A DNA stretch of 64,000 nt, from positions 32,513 through 96,512 of the forward strand of contig DASPRN010000036.1 in NCBI GenBank assembly GCA_035624425.1, read 5' to 3'. The notes below the pieces were generated by a model. That model worked only from the letters and a program-made list of their open reading frames with translations, was not told the DNA's origin and made no database searches. This document shows, piece after piece, positions 15,424 to 24,261 of this stretch. Position 1 is the first letter of the stretch; every line of letters starts with the position of its first letter. The position numbers and the translations under genes are program-made. Origin of the DNA: AC-32 sp035624425. GTDB lineage: Bacteria; Actinomycetota; Thermoleophilia; Gaiellales; Gaiellaceae.

Positions 15424-16950
15424 ATGGCGATACGTAGTCCGCAGCAGGGGAGGGGTCGCATCCCCGCCCCGGTTGCGGACGACGACCGTGCCGCGCGCCT
15501 CGGGGTCGACATCCGCTCCGGGACGCCGTTCTTCCTCACGCGCAGCCAGCTCGCCGCCGCCGGGCGCAGGCTCGCGAGCATCACCGTGCTCGTCTGTCTC
15601 GACCTGTCCGGGCTCGTGCTCGGCCTCTACGCCGCACTCGTCGTGCGGGAGCTGTACTACGGCCGCACGCCGCTCTGGGGGTTTCTCTGGCGCGTCGAGA
15701 CCGACTGGCTGCCGTTCCTGCTGCTGATCACGGCGCTCGTCTTCGCCCAGGCCGGCCTCTACGCCGAGCGGGAGCACCGGCCCGGCCTCGGCCGGATCCT
15801 CTCGTCGCTCTTCCTGGTCGCGCTGATCACGCTCGCCTTCGGGCTCGGAACCGGCCACCACTTCGGGACCTACGGGCTGGCGCCGACCGCGATCGTCTTC
15901 TGCGCGCTCGCGATCGGCGCGCTGCGGGCCAGCTACGACGCGGTCACGCAGGACGTGCTCCGCGCTCTCGGCGCCCGCCGCCACGCGCTCCTCGCCGGCT
16001 CGGGCGAGAGCCTCGAACGGCTGCGGCAGGCCCTCGGCGCCGCGCGGAGCGGCATCGACTACGAGTTCGTCGGGGCGCTCGCCCCGTCGCCCGACGGGAT
16101 CGAGCTGCCGGTGCTCGGCGACCTCCACGACCTGGCGCTCGTCCTGGCCGAGACGCGCGTGGACGAGCTGATCGTCACCGACTCCGACTTCAGCGAGCGC
16201 GAGCTCCTGGAGATCGTCTCGGAGGCCCACCGGCGCGGAGTGCAGGTCCGGATCGCGCCGAAGACCACGGAGCTCCTCACCCAGCGCGCCCAGTACGTGC
16301 CGGGACAGGGGATCCCGCTCTTCGAGCTGCGCCCGCCCGCGTTCATCGGGATCGACTGGTTCGTCAAGCGCGGGTTCGACCTCCTCGTATCGGGCCTCGT
16401 GCTGCTGCTCGGCCTGCCGCTGTGGCTGGCGATCGCGGCGGCGGTCAAGCTGACCTCGCGCGGGCCGGTCTTCTACAGCGACACGCGCGTCGGCCTCGGT
16501 GAGCGCGAGTTCGGGATGCTCAAGTTCCGCACGATGCAGGCCGACGCCGCCGGCCGCCAGGCGGAGCTCGAGGCCTCGAACGAGGCGGACGGGCCGCTGT
16601 TCAAGATTCGCGAGGACCCGCGCGTGACCGTGGTCGGCGCCGTTTTGCGCCGCTTCTCGCTCGACGAGGTCCCGCAGCTCTGGAACGTGCTGCGCGGCCA
16701 GATGAGCCTCGTCGGGCCGAGGCCGCTGCCGCTGCGCGACTACGAGCAGCTCGAGGCCTGGCACCGCAAGCGCTACCTCGTGCTGCCCGGCGTGACCGGC
16801 CTCTGGCAGATCTCGGGCCGCTCGAGCCTCGGCTTCGACGACCTCGTGCGGCTGGACTTCTACTACCTCGAGAACTGGTCGATCTGGCTGGACATCTCGA
16901 TCCTCGCCAAGACGATCCCGGCCGTGCTCCGCGGCACCGGCGCCTACTAG
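15424..16950 (+). CDS. Polyprenyl-phosphate sugar-1-phosphate transferase (initiating glycosyltransferase)
   Basis: This 508-residue membrane enzyme should start polysaccharide synthesis by moving a sugar-1-phosphate from a nucleotide sugar to undecaprenyl phosphate. The N-terminal part has about four membrane helices (residues 50-160) and a CoA-binding-like domain. The C-terminal Bac_transf domain begins at FDLLVSGLVLLLGLPLW and contains GPVFYSDTRVGLGEREFGMLKFRTM, SLDEVPQLWNVLRGQMSLVGPRP and LPGVTGLWQISGRS. This layout is that of the WbaP/CpsE/ExoY group; the sugar cannot be told. It is followed by a GT2 gene with a nine-base gap. Confidence 0.93.
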   Translation: MAIRSPQQGRGRIPAPVADDDRAARLGVDIRSGTPFFLTRSQLAAAGRRLASITVLVCLDLSGLVLGLYAALVVRELYYGRTPLWGFLWRVETDWLPFLLLITALVFAQAGLYAEREHRPGLGRILSSLFLVALITLAFGLGTGHHFGTYGLAPTAIVFCALAIGALRASYDAVTQDVLRALGARRHALLAGSGESLERLRQALGAARSGIDYEFVGALAPSPDGIELPVLGDLHDLALVLAETRVDELIVTDSDFSERELLEIVSEAHRRGVQVRIAPKTTELLTQRAQYVPGQGIPLFELRPPAFIGIDWFVKRGFDLLVSGLVLLLGLPLWLAIAAAVKLTSRGPVFYSDTRVGLGEREFGMLKFRTMQADAAGRQAELEASNEADGPLFKIREDPRVTVVGAVLRRFSLDEVPQLWNVLRGQMSLVGPRPLPLRDYEQLEAWHRKRYLVLPGVTGLWQISGRSSLGFDDLVRLDFYYLENWSIWLDISILAKTIPAVLRGTGAY

Positions 16951-16959
16951 CCGGACAGC

Positions 16960-17910
16960 GTGGAGCTGTCGGTCGTCCTCGTGAACCACAACGGCGCCGG
17001 CTGCCTGCCGGGCACGCTCGAGGCGCTTGCCGGCAACACCGCCGAGAGCGACGCCGAATGCCTCGTGGTCGACTCGGGCTCGACGGACGGGAGCTGGCGG
17101 GAGGTGAGCCGCTTCTGGAGCAAGGCGCGCGCGCTTCGCTTCGAGGAGAACATCGGCTTCTGCGCGGGCTGCAACAGAGGCGCGGAGGCAGCCACCGGCC
17201 GGCTGCTCGCGTTCGTGAACTTCGACGCCGTCGTCGAGCCGGGCTGGGACGCGCCCCTGCGCGAGGTGCTCGCCGACCCCGGGGTCTCGGTTGCGACCGG
17301 GCTCCTGCTCACGGAGGACGGCTCGATCCTCGAGGCGGCGGGGCTCGGGATCGCCCCGAACATGGCGACCTTCGGCCGGCTCCAGGACCTCCCGCGCGAC
17401 CGGGCGCCGCGAGAGCCGGGCGAGGTCACCGCGGCCTCCGGCGCGCTGATGATGGTCCGGCGCCACGAGTTTCTCGCGCAGGGCGGCTTCTACGAGCGGT
17501 TCTGGATGTACGGCGAGGAGGCCGACTACTGCCTGAGGACGCCCGGCCGCGTCGTCCTGCATCCCGCCAGCGCAGTGCGGCACGCGCAGGGAACCGCTTC
17601 GGGGCCGCTCCGCTCGCCGTTCCGGCTCTACTGGCACTCGCGGAACCGGCTCCTGAACGCGGCGCGCCAGCTGCCGCTGCCCGCGGCGGTCCGGTCGGTG
17701 CTCGCATCGGCCGCGTTCGACCTGCTCGTCCTCGGCCAGAACCGGAACCGGCAGGCGGTCGCAGCCGTGGCACGTGGCTGGCGGGACGGCTTGCGCGGGA
17801 TGTCGCAGGAACGCGGTGCGCGAACGCCGCTGGAGCGCCGTCGCGCGGCCGGCCGCCTGGTCTCGCTCCGGGAGGCGGTGCGTGAGCAGCGTCGGCTCGG
17901 CCGCGTCTAG
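16960..17910 (+). CDS. GT2-family glycosyltransferase
   Basis: This 316-residue protein is a GT-A glycosyltransferase. The N-terminus VVLVNHNGAGCLPGTLEAL and VVDSGSTDGSW are the nucleotide-sugar-binding segments, FVNFDAVVEPGW replaces the usual DxD region, and ASGALMMVRR ... GEEADYCLR is the ED-type catalytic block seen in rhamnosyltransferase-like GT2 enzymes. Where a DxD is normal it has NFDA, so metal binding may differ. GTG start at 16960. It overlaps the next gene by 28 bases, so the two are coupled. Confidence 0.88.
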   Translation: MELSVVLVNHNGAGCLPGTLEALAGNTAESDAECLVVDSGSTDGSWREVSRFWSKARALRFEENIGFCAGCNRGAEAATGRLLAFVNFDAVVEPGWDAPLREVLADPGVSVATGLLLTEDGSILEAAGLGIAPNMATFGRLQDLPRDRAPREPGEVTAASGALMMVRRHEFLAQGGFYERFWMYGEEADYCLRTPGRVVLHPASAVRHAQGTASGPLRSPFRLYWHSRNRLLNAARQLPLPAAVRSVLASAAFDLLVLGQNRNRQAVAAVARGWRDGLRGMSQERGARTPLERRRAAGRLVSLREAVREQRRLGRV

Positions 17911-18823
17911 CTGCCCCGCCTGCGGAGCACCGCTTGACCCGCGACCGGCGCTGCGGGGAGTCGACCGTCTCCACGGCACGCCGGGCGAGTTCGAGGTCCG
18001 CGTCTGCCCTTCGTGCGGAACCGGCCGGACGTTCCCACTCGTCGGGCCCGACGAGCTCGGGTCGCTGTACCCGGCCGCGTACAACGCGTACTCCTTCCCG
18101 GCCGGCCGCCTCGCGCGCCTGCTCGCGACCGCGCTCTACCGGTGGCACTACCGGCGTCTCCTCCGCCATGCTCCCCTCGACGTCCTGCGGCGCCGGCCGC
18201 CGGGCCGTCTCCTCGACGTCGGCGCGGGTCGCGGAGACCTGGCCGCGATCCTCTCCGAGGCCGGCTGGCGCGTGACCGGGCTCGAGCCGTCCGCGGAGGC
18301 GTGTGATGAGGGGCGCCGGCGCGGGCTGCACATGGTGCAGGGGACGCTGGCCGACGCGAAGCTCGAGCAGGACTTCGACGCCGTCGTCTTCCAGCACTCG
18401 CTCGAGCACGTCGTCGAGCCGGCGGAGGACCTCGGGAGGGCGCGCGAACTGCTCCGCCCCGGCGGCTCGATCTTCGTCCTCGTCCCGAACTTCGGCTCGT
18501 GGCAGAGCCGGCGCTTCGGCGACGCGTGGTTTCACCTCGACCTGCCGCGCCACCGCTCGCACTTCACCGTGGCAGGGCTCGAGCGGCTCCTGCGGACGGC
18601 GGGCTTCGAGCAGGTGCGGCTCTCGACGGCGACGACCCCGGACGGACTGCCGAACAGCCTGCAGTACCGGCGGTACGGACGGCGCCTGTTCCGCTCGGGC
18701 CCGACGCTCTACCTGACCGTCGGGCTCTCGATCGTGCTTCGGCCGGCCTTCGCGCTCCTCGACCGGGTCCGCGGCGGGGGCGACGAACTCGGCGCGTCTG
18801 CCGCCCGCTCCGACGGCGGCTAG
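17882..18823 (+). CDS. Zinc-ribbon class I SAM-dependent methyltransferase
   Basis: This 313-residue protein has a short zinc-ribbon-like N-terminus (CPACGAPLDP, then CPSCGTGRTFP) followed by a class I methyltransferase fold: RLLDVGAGRGDLAAIL is motif I, LEPSAEA motif II and FQHSLEHVVEPAEDL with LLRPGGSIFVLVPNF the later motifs. Such enzymes in polysaccharide clusters often methylate sugars or nucleotide sugars. The GTG at 17882 lies inside the preceding GT2 gene. Its TAG stop is part of a possible -10 box for the next gene. Confidence 0.86.
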   Translation: MSSVGSAASSCPACGAPLDPRPALRGVDRLHGTPGEFEVRVCPSCGTGRTFPLVGPDELGSLYPAAYNAYSFPAGRLARLLATALYRWHYRRLLRHAPLDVLRRRPPGRLLDVGAGRGDLAAILSEAGWRVTGLEPSAEACDEGRRRGLHMVQGTLADAKLEQDFDAVVFQHSLEHVVEPAEDLGRARELLRPGGSIFVLVPNFGSWQSRRFGDAWFHLDLPRHRSHFTVAGLERLLRTAGFEQVRLSTATTPDGLPNSLQYRRYGRRLFRSGPTLYLTVGLSIVLRPAFALLDRVRGGGDELGASAARSDGG

Positions 18824-18826
18824 GTT
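18821..18826 (+). promoter_or_regulatory. Candidate -10 box (TAGGTT) for the 18834 gene
   Basis: TAGGTT begins with the stop codon of the methyltransferase and ends seven bases before the GTG at 18834. It matches the TANNNT pattern seen before many other starts here, but could be chance because TAG is fixed by the stop codon. Confidence 0.3.
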
Positions 18827-18833
18827 TCGACCC

Positions 18834-20111
18834 GTGTCCAGGCGGACCGGCCTGTCGATCCTGATCGTCGCGCAATACGCGCCGCCGTCGTTCGTGGTCG
18901 GCGCCCGGCGGGTCGCGGGAATGACCAAGTACGTCTCGCGCCTGGGCCAGCGCGTGACGGTGCTGACGTCACGGTTCTCGGGAGAGGGGCCGATCGAGGG
19001 CGCGGAGGCCGTCATCCGAACCCCCGACCTGCTGGCGAGCTCGCTGAACTGGCGCCAGCGGCGGGACCGGTCGGCGTCGGGCATGGCTGCGGTGGCGAGC
19101 CCGCCGAGCCCGGTCGAGTCGATCGTCGTTCCCGACGTTTCCGTCGTTTCGTGGCTTCCGGTGGCGCTCAGGGCGGCTCACGGGCTCGATCCCGACTGTG
19201 TGATCACGACCTCGCCGCCGCAGTCGGCGCATCTGGTCGGCCTGCGGCTCGCCCGCCGCGGCATCCCTTGGATCGCGGAGCTTCGCGACGGGTGGCGCTT
19301 CGACCGGCCGCGCGGCGACTGGCCGCTGAAGGCCCAGCGCGCACTCGATTCGCGTCTGGAGCGCTCCGTCGTCCGGCGGGCCGACGCGGTCGTCGCCGTC
19401 ACGACGCTGATCGCCCAGGACCTGGAGCGACGCTACGGCCGGCCGGTCGAGCTGATCACAAACGGCTTCGATCCCGAAGAGGCGGGCGGCGGCGTGAGCG
19501 AGCTGCCCGTCGACCCGCAGCGCTTCTCGTTCGTGCACACGGGCAGCATGGGCTTCACGGGCGCGAGCGCGAGGCACCTGGTCGAGGCGCTGCGGCTGCT
19601 GCCGCCGGAGGTCGCAACCGGGCTCGAGGTCGTGTTCGCGGGGCTGCTCTCGACGGACGAGGCGGAGCTGCTCGGCGGTCCCGACCTGGCCGGGATCGTC
19701 CGGTGCGTGGGGTCGCTCGAGCGCTCCGACGTGCTCCGGCTCCAGCGCGCCGCGGACGCGCTCCTGATCCTGACCGAAGGGGCGAAGCGGCCGAGCGTCG
19801 CGACGGGAAAGCTGTTCGAGTACCTCGCCGCGGACCGGCCGATCCTCGTCCTCGGCGAAGAGACGGAGGCGGCCCGGATCGTGCGGGAGACCGGTACCGG
19901 CTCCAGCACCTCGGCCACCGATCCGCGGCGCATCGCCGACGCGCTGGCGCAGCTGCCGGTCTCGCCTCCGCCGCCGCGCGACGCCGCCGCGGTCCAGGCC
20001 TACGCCTTTCCCGAGCTCGCCGCGCGGTATCTCGACCTCGTCGAGCGGGTGGCCGGTCAGCGGCGCCGGAGCACGGGCGACAGGGCGCCGGCGACGTGGC
20101 GCGGCCGGTAG
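18834..20111 (+). CDS. GT4-like (GT-B fold) glycosyltransferase
   Basis: This 425-residue protein looks like a GT-B glycosyltransferase. It begins with SILIVAQYAPPSFVVGARRVAGMTKYVSRLG, which is the acceptor-side start common in WcaI-like enzymes. PDCVITTSPPQSAHLVGLRLARR and ADAVVAVTTLIAQDLERRYG follow, and the donor domain has FVHTGSMGF, RLQRAADALLILTEG and ATGKLFEYLAADRPILVLG. Donor and acceptor sugars are unknown. The 3' end overlaps the convergent gene on the minus strand by 55 bases. Confidence 0.85.
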   Translation: MSRRTGLSILIVAQYAPPSFVVGARRVAGMTKYVSRLGQRVTVLTSRFSGEGPIEGAEAVIRTPDLLASSLNWRQRRDRSASGMAAVASPPSPVESIVVPDVSVVSWLPVALRAAHGLDPDCVITTSPPQSAHLVGLRLARRGIPWIAELRDGWRFDRPRGDWPLKAQRALDSRLERSVVRRADAVVAVTTLIAQDLERRYGRPVELITNGFDPEEAGGGVSELPVDPQRFSFVHTGSMGFTGASARHLVEALRLLPPEVATGLEVVFAGLLSTDEAELLGGPDLAGIVRCVGSLERSDVLRLQRAADALLILTEGAKRPSVATGKLFEYLAADRPILVLGEETEAARIVRETGTGSSTSATDPRRIADALAQLPVSPPPPRDAAAVQAYAFPELAARYLDLVERVAGQRRRSTGDRAPATWRGR

Positions 20112-21781
20112 CGCGCGAGCCAGCTCAGCACCGGCAGCGACGACGGTCCGGCGCGGAGCTGGACCTCGACCGACTTCGACCGGATCAGCGGGTACGCCAG
20201 CGACGGCCCGATCTCGGAGTGGTCCACGTAGAACTCCCAGCCGTGCTGTTCGAGCAACGCCGCCAGCTCGTCGACGGTCGGGACGTCGGGCGCGTCGGAG
20301 CCGCTCTCGGCGTGGCTGCGGATGACGAAGCGCTGCCGGTCGCGGTCGACGTCCACGGAGACGTCGAACGCCGCCCCGTCGAACCTGCCGGCCGCGGCTC
20401 GCTGGAGCACGCCGAGCGCCATCAGGTCCCAGAGCGCCTTCCGCGGGGCGACGTGGTTGCGGGTCTCCGTCGAGAGCAGGTAGTCGAAGATCAGCCGCCG
20501 GGCACGGCGGTTGCTCGCGAACAGCCGGAGGCCGCCGAGCAGCTCGGGGTACCCCTCGCTGCCGATCGCCAGGAAGCGGGCGACCGGCGCGGCGACGACG
20601 CGCTCGGCCCATCCTTCTGCGGCGGCCGCGGTCTCGGCGAGCGGGCGGAGCGGCACCGCCCCGCCGCCGCGCCGCCGGGGGCGCGCATGCTCGCTCATCA
20701 TCTGCTCGACCGTGTCGGTCAGGCGCCGGAAGCCGAAGCGGCCGCTTTCGTAGATGTCCGCGTACGCCTGCTCGGCCACGCGCTCGAGCAGCGAGCGGTC
20801 ACCGAGCGCCGCGAGGGCCTCGTCGAGGTCCGAGAGGTCGCGGCGCACCGGAACGTAATGGCGGTCCGCCTCGAGGACGCCGCTGTAGCTCCCTTCCACG
20901 AGGATCTGCGCCGTCTTCGTCACGACCGCTTCCAGATGCCTCGGCGAGATTGCGAAGAACTCGTAGTCGTCCCAGCCGGGCGGCATCTGCCGCGTGTACT
21001 CGTCGAAGGTCAGCTCCGGGTTCTCCGCCAGCAGCTCGTCGAGGTGCGCCGACAGCTCGCCGCGGCGGTCGAGCGTGCTCGAGCCGCTCTCGGCGCCGAT
21101 CGTCGCCCGGCCCGAGGCCATGAAGTCGAGCCACGCGTCGCCGAGTACGGTTTGCGCCTGGCGCGTCGAGATGTCCGTCCGGAGGCCGAGCCCGGGCGCG
21201 TGCTCCGCAACGGCCTCGCCGATCCGGTGCTTGAGCTGCCCGTGGCTCCCGAGCCAGTAGGGCAGATTGCGGGCCCGGTACACGATGTCCAGCCTGCGGC
21301 GTTCCAGCGGTTCGAGCCGTGGCCGCATCCGCTCGGCGGCGGCCTCGTCGATATAGCCCGTCAGCAGCTCGTAGAAGGCCGCCTTCCTCGCCATGCGCGG
21401 ATAGAGCTCGTCCCGGTGCCTGTCGTCGAGGACGGTGCCGATGACGGTGACGCCGACGTGGTCGAGCCATTCGTCGAGCGTGTCCGAGTGGTGGTACTCG
21501 TCCTGCGGCAAGGCGATCTTCAGGGCGTCGAGCTCCGCGATCCAGTCGCTCCTCCTCCGCCAGGCCTCGTACCCCGGCGTCCAGCGCATGCAGAGGATGG
21601 TCGTGTCGAGCACCACGACGTCGAAATCGAGGCGTCCGAGCCACGAGGGGATGCCGTTGACCGCGTTGTAGGGCAGGACCCACGCCGACGGCAGCCGCTC
21701 GAGCGTGTCCAGGTGCTGGCGGATGGTCAGGCGAACGGCCCGCGGATGCGGGGCGTAGTAGACGAGCAGCACGCGCCACAT
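20057..21781 (-). CDS. Large glycosyltransferase-like protein, paralogue A
   Basis: This protein of 574 residues from ATG 21781 is not a member of a family I can name with certainty. Middle blocks resemble GT-B glycosyltransferases of the CgeB-like group: LPYWLGSHGQLKHRIGEA, GRATIGAESGSSTLDRRGEL, ISPRHLEAVVTKTAQILVEG and YSGVLEADRHYVPVRRDLSDLDEAL. The same blocks occur in the protein at 22607-24256, so the two are paralogues. The last 150 residues show no recognised domain. No signal peptide or membrane helix is evident. A GTG at 21793 would add four residues, but a promoter palindrome lies there. It probably transfers a sugar in the polysaccharide pathway. Confidence 0.7.
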   Translation of the reverse strand: MWRVLLVYYAPHPRAVRLTIRQHLDTLERLPSAWVLPYNAVNGIPSWLGRLDFDVVVLDTTILCMRWTPGYEAWRRRSDWIAELDALKIALPQDEYHHSDTLDEWLDHVGVTVIGTVLDDRHRDELYPRMARKAAFYELLTGYIDEAAAERMRPRLEPLERRRLDIVYRARNLPYWLGSHGQLKHRIGEAVAEHAPGLGLRTDISTRQAQTVLGDAWLDFMASGRATIGAESGSSTLDRRGELSAHLDELLAENPELTFDEYTRQMPPGWDDYEFFAISPRHLEAVVTKTAQILVEGSYSGVLEADRHYVPVRRDLSDLDEALAALGDRSLLERVAEQAYADIYESGRFGFRRLTDTVEQMMSEHARPRRRGGGAVPLRPLAETAAAAEGWAERVVAAPVARFLAIGSEGYPELLGGLRLFASNRRARRLIFDYLLSTETRNHVAPRKALWDLMALGVLQRAAAGRFDGAAFDVSVDVDRDRQRFVIRSHAESGSDAPDVPTVDELAALLEQHGWEFYVDHSEIGPSLAYPLIRSKSVEVQLRAGPSSLPVLSWLARYRPRHVAGALSPVLRRR

Positions 21782-21791
21782 TGCCGCGGCC

Positions 21792-21812
21792 ACGATAGCG
21801 CCCAGCTATCGT
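21792..21812. promoter_or_regulatory. Palindromic divergent promoter (two -10 boxes in one inverted repeat)
   Basis: ACGATAGC, a five-base spacer and GCTATCGT form a perfect inverted repeat. Each arm holds a TATCGT hexamer: the right arm (21807-21812) ends eight bases before the GTG at 21821 on the plus strand, and the left arm, read on the minus strand, ends ten bases before the ATG at 21781. Both genes would be leaderless or nearly so. The two polymerases could not bind at once, so the genes may compete for transcription. Confidence 0.6.
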
Positions 21813-21820
21813 TGCCTCCC

Positions 21821-22606
21821 GTGAGGCAAGAGGTTCTCGACGAGAGCAACGCCGCGTTCTGGGAGACCCTCTGCGGATCGAATTTCGCCCAGAGCCTCGG
21901 GATCACCGGACGGGACCCGGACGATCTGCGCCGCTTCGACGACGCCTACCTCGAGCGGTATCCATACCTGGCGCGCTACGTGCCGCCCGACCTCACCGGA
22001 AAAGACGTCCTCGAGATCGGCCTCGGCTTCGGGACGCTGGGCCAGCTTCTGGCCGAGCGCGGCGCCAACTACTACGCCGCGGACATCGCTGCCGCGCCCG
22101 TGGCCATCACGCGCCAGCGGCTCGAGTGGCTCGGCAAGCCGACGGAGAACGCGCGGCAGGCCTCGGTGCTCGAGCTCCCGTGGGAGGACGAGAGCTTCGA
22201 CTACGTCTACACGATCGGCTGCCTGCATCACACCGGAAACCTGCCGCGGAGCATCGAAGAGGTGTACCGGGTGCTCCGGCCCGGTGGCCGGGCGGTCGTG
22301 ATGCTCTACAACCGCCACTCGCTCCGGCAAGTGGTGCTCAGGCTTCGCGACCGCCTGAAGGGAATGAGCGCGGCCGAGTCCGAGGCAGCGCTGCGGCGGC
22401 TGTACGACGCAACCCCGGACGAGGCAGCGCCGCACACCGACTTCGTCTCGAAGGCTCAGGTCCGGAACCTCTTCTCGCGGTTCGCACGCGTGAAGATCGA
22501 CGTGCAGAACTTCGACGGTTTCCGCTACGGCATCAGGCGCGAGTGGTTCCTGAACAACGTCGCCCGCGTCGTCGGGCTCGATCTCTACATCACCGCTGAC
22601 AAGTAG
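21821..22606 (+). CDS. Class I SAM-dependent methyltransferase
   Basis: This 261-residue methyltransferase has motif I DVLEIGLGFGTLGQLLAERG at about residue 61, an aspartate in YYAADIA, and the block FDYVYTIGCLHHTGNLPRSIEEVYRVLRPGG, which is typical of Methyltransf_11/UbiE-like enzymes. MLYNRHSLR after the motif is common in sugar or lipid methyltransferases. It sits between the two paralogous glycosyltransferase-like genes on the opposite strand and shares a palindromic promoter with one of them. The stop codon is directly adjacent to the stop of the convergent gene at 22607. Confidence 0.86.
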   Translation: MRQEVLDESNAAFWETLCGSNFAQSLGITGRDPDDLRRFDDAYLERYPYLARYVPPDLTGKDVLEIGLGFGTLGQLLAERGANYYAADIAAAPVAITRQRLEWLGKPTENARQASVLELPWEDESFDYVYTIGCLHHTGNLPRSIEEVYRVLRPGGRAVVMLYNRHSLRQVVLRLRDRLKGMSAAESEAALRRLYDATPDEAAPHTDFVSKAQVRNLFSRFARVKIDVQNFDGFRYGIRREWFLNNVARVVGLDLYITADK

Positions 22607-24256
22607 TCAGCCGAGGAGCGGCTCCAGGGCCGCGAGCACCTGCCGCGGCAGCCGGGGTCCGAGCCGCCGCAGCGCGCGGAAGCTGTGCGCCCCGTCGATT
22701 CCGTGGTAGCCGACTCGAACGTGGAAGCCGCGCCTGGCTGCCTGCGGGACCTGAAACTCGGTCCCCACCGCGACGTGGCTCCAGACGATCTCGAGTTCCC
22801 CGGACCGGAGCGCTTCGGCGACAGCTTCCCGCGGCACGGAGCCCGAGGCGGAGTTCTTCGTCGACGCGAAGGTGAGCCGGCGTGCCGCCGGATCGAATGA
22901 AGGCTCGATCGCAAAGCCGTTCGCGTCGAGCAGCACGGCCACGCGGAGCAGGTCCTCCAGTAGCGCCGAGGCCGGGACTAGGCTGCGGGCCTCCCGGTCG
23001 CCGAGATAGTCGCGGGCGAGAGCGCGAAGGCGTGAGCGCCTGGAGACGACGCCGAGCGCAATCGCGGTCCTGACGGTTGCGTTGGCGCCGACCCCGGCCT
23101 TCGTCTGTAGCGTGGAAAGCAGGCGGCGCGGCGGCGCGGAGGGGAGGCCTCGACCCGGAACGCGGGTGGCCGCCTCCTCCGAGACCAGGTCGTCGAACTC
23201 CCGCACGAAGGCGGCGAGCGAGTAGCTCTCGTCCCGGGCGATCTCCTCGTGCGTCCTGGCGACCAACTCCTCCAGGAAGGGCAGGTCGCGCAACCGCTCG
23301 GCTACGTCCTCGAGGTTCGAGAAGTCCTTCTCCAGCGGAACGTAGTGCCGCCCCGGCTCGAGCACGCCCGAGTAGTCGCCCGGGAAGAGCACGAGCGCCG
23401 TCCGCAGCGCCGCGGCTTCGAACTGGCGCGGCGAGATCACGCGGATGTCGACGTTGCCCTCGTAGGGCGCAAGGACGGCCTGCTCGACCTCCTCGAACGA
23501 CGCCGCGGGATGCTCGGCGAGGTAATCCTTGACGCTCTCCTCGACCCGGCCGTCGTAGTCGGCGATCGTCGCGCCGCTCTCGGTCCCGAGGGTGGCGCGG
23601 CAGGAGCTCAGGAACCGAACCCACTCCTCGCCGTAGAGGCGTTCGTTCTCGCCCCAGGCGACGTCGTACCGGAGTCCGAGGCCGCCGGCACGCGTGGAGA
23701 ACTGCCTGCCGATCTCCAGCTTCTCCTGTCCGAGCCGCCCGAGCCAGTACGGCACCGTGCGGCCGCGGTAGCCGACGTCGAACGGCCGCTCGTGCAACGG
23801 CGGCACTGGTCGCTCGACGAGCTCCTCCGGTACGAAGCCTGCCAGCGTTCCCACCGTTCGCGTCCCCGGCGTGCGCTCGCCGTAGATCTTCGGGACTTCC
23901 GTCTCCGGAACGCAGGTGAACAGCAGTCCGATCTCCAGCTCCCGGATCTTGGCGGTGACCGCATCGATCCAGCGGTACTCGTCCTGGATGAACTGCACCT
24001 TCAGGCCCCGGAAGCGCGCGAGCTCGGCCGAGAGCCAGGCCGGGAGGTAGCGCTCGATGATCGGAACGATCGTGTAGTGGATCGCCACGGCGTCGTACCG
24101 TTCGAGGCGGAGATCGACCGGGCGTGCAAGGGTCGGGTTGAACGTGCGGACGTCGTGGCACGAGAGCTGCCTGATCGCGCGGATGTGGTCGCGGACGTTG
24201 CCCGCCTGCCGTCGGTCGTCATTGCAGAGCAGCAGGATCGAGCGGCGGTCGTCCAC
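22607..24256 (-). CDS. Large glycosyltransferase-like protein, paralogue B
   Basis: This 549-residue protein is the paralogue of 20057-21781. Matching blocks are VPYWLGRLGQEKLEIG, CRATLGTESGATIADYDGRV, ISPRQFEAAALRTALVLFPG and YSGVLEPGRHYVPLEKDFSNL. The N-terminal half has ILLLCNDDRRQAGNVRDHIRAI and YDAVAIHYTIVPIIERYLP, compatible with a Rossmann-type GT-B acceptor domain. The C-terminal 150 residues are unassigned. I chose GTG at 24256, six bases after the ABC ATPase stop; a CTG overlapping that stop as CTGA is also possible. It is the third gene of an export operon with Wzm and Wzt. Confidence 0.7.
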   Translation of the reverse strand: MDDRRSILLLCNDDRRQAGNVRDHIRAIRQLSCHDVRTFNPTLARPVDLRLERYDAVAIHYTIVPIIERYLPAWLSAELARFRGLKVQFIQDEYRWIDAVTAKIRELEIGLLFTCVPETEVPKIYGERTPGTRTVGTLAGFVPEELVERPVPPLHERPFDVGYRGRTVPYWLGRLGQEKLEIGRQFSTRAGGLGLRYDVAWGENERLYGEEWVRFLSSCRATLGTESGATIADYDGRVEESVKDYLAEHPAASFEEVEQAVLAPYEGNVDIRVISPRQFEAAALRTALVLFPGDYSGVLEPGRHYVPLEKDFSNLEDVAERLRDLPFLEELVARTHEEIARDESYSLAAFVREFDDLVSEEAATRVPGRGLPSAPPRRLLSTLQTKAGVGANATVRTAIALGVVSRRSRLRALARDYLGDREARSLVPASALLEDLLRVAVLLDANGFAIEPSFDPAARRLTFASTKNSASGSVPREAVAEALRSGELEIVWSHVAVGTEFQVPQAARRGFHVRVGYHGIDGAHSFRALRRLGPRLPRQVLAALEPLLG

Positions 24257-24261
24257 CTGGG

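Noticed and set aside
15415..18084. An 889-codon minus-strand frame opposite the sugar-phosphate transferase and GT2 genes
   Set aside because: Low-complexity Arg/Glu/Val/Asp-rich translation typical of an antisense shadow; plus-strand genes there are clear.
19151..21820. Long open extension upstream of the methyltransferase at 21821
   Set aside because: The frame stays open only because of high GC; the region is covered by the GT4-like gene and by paralogue A on the other strand, and the methyltransferase fold starts after 21821.
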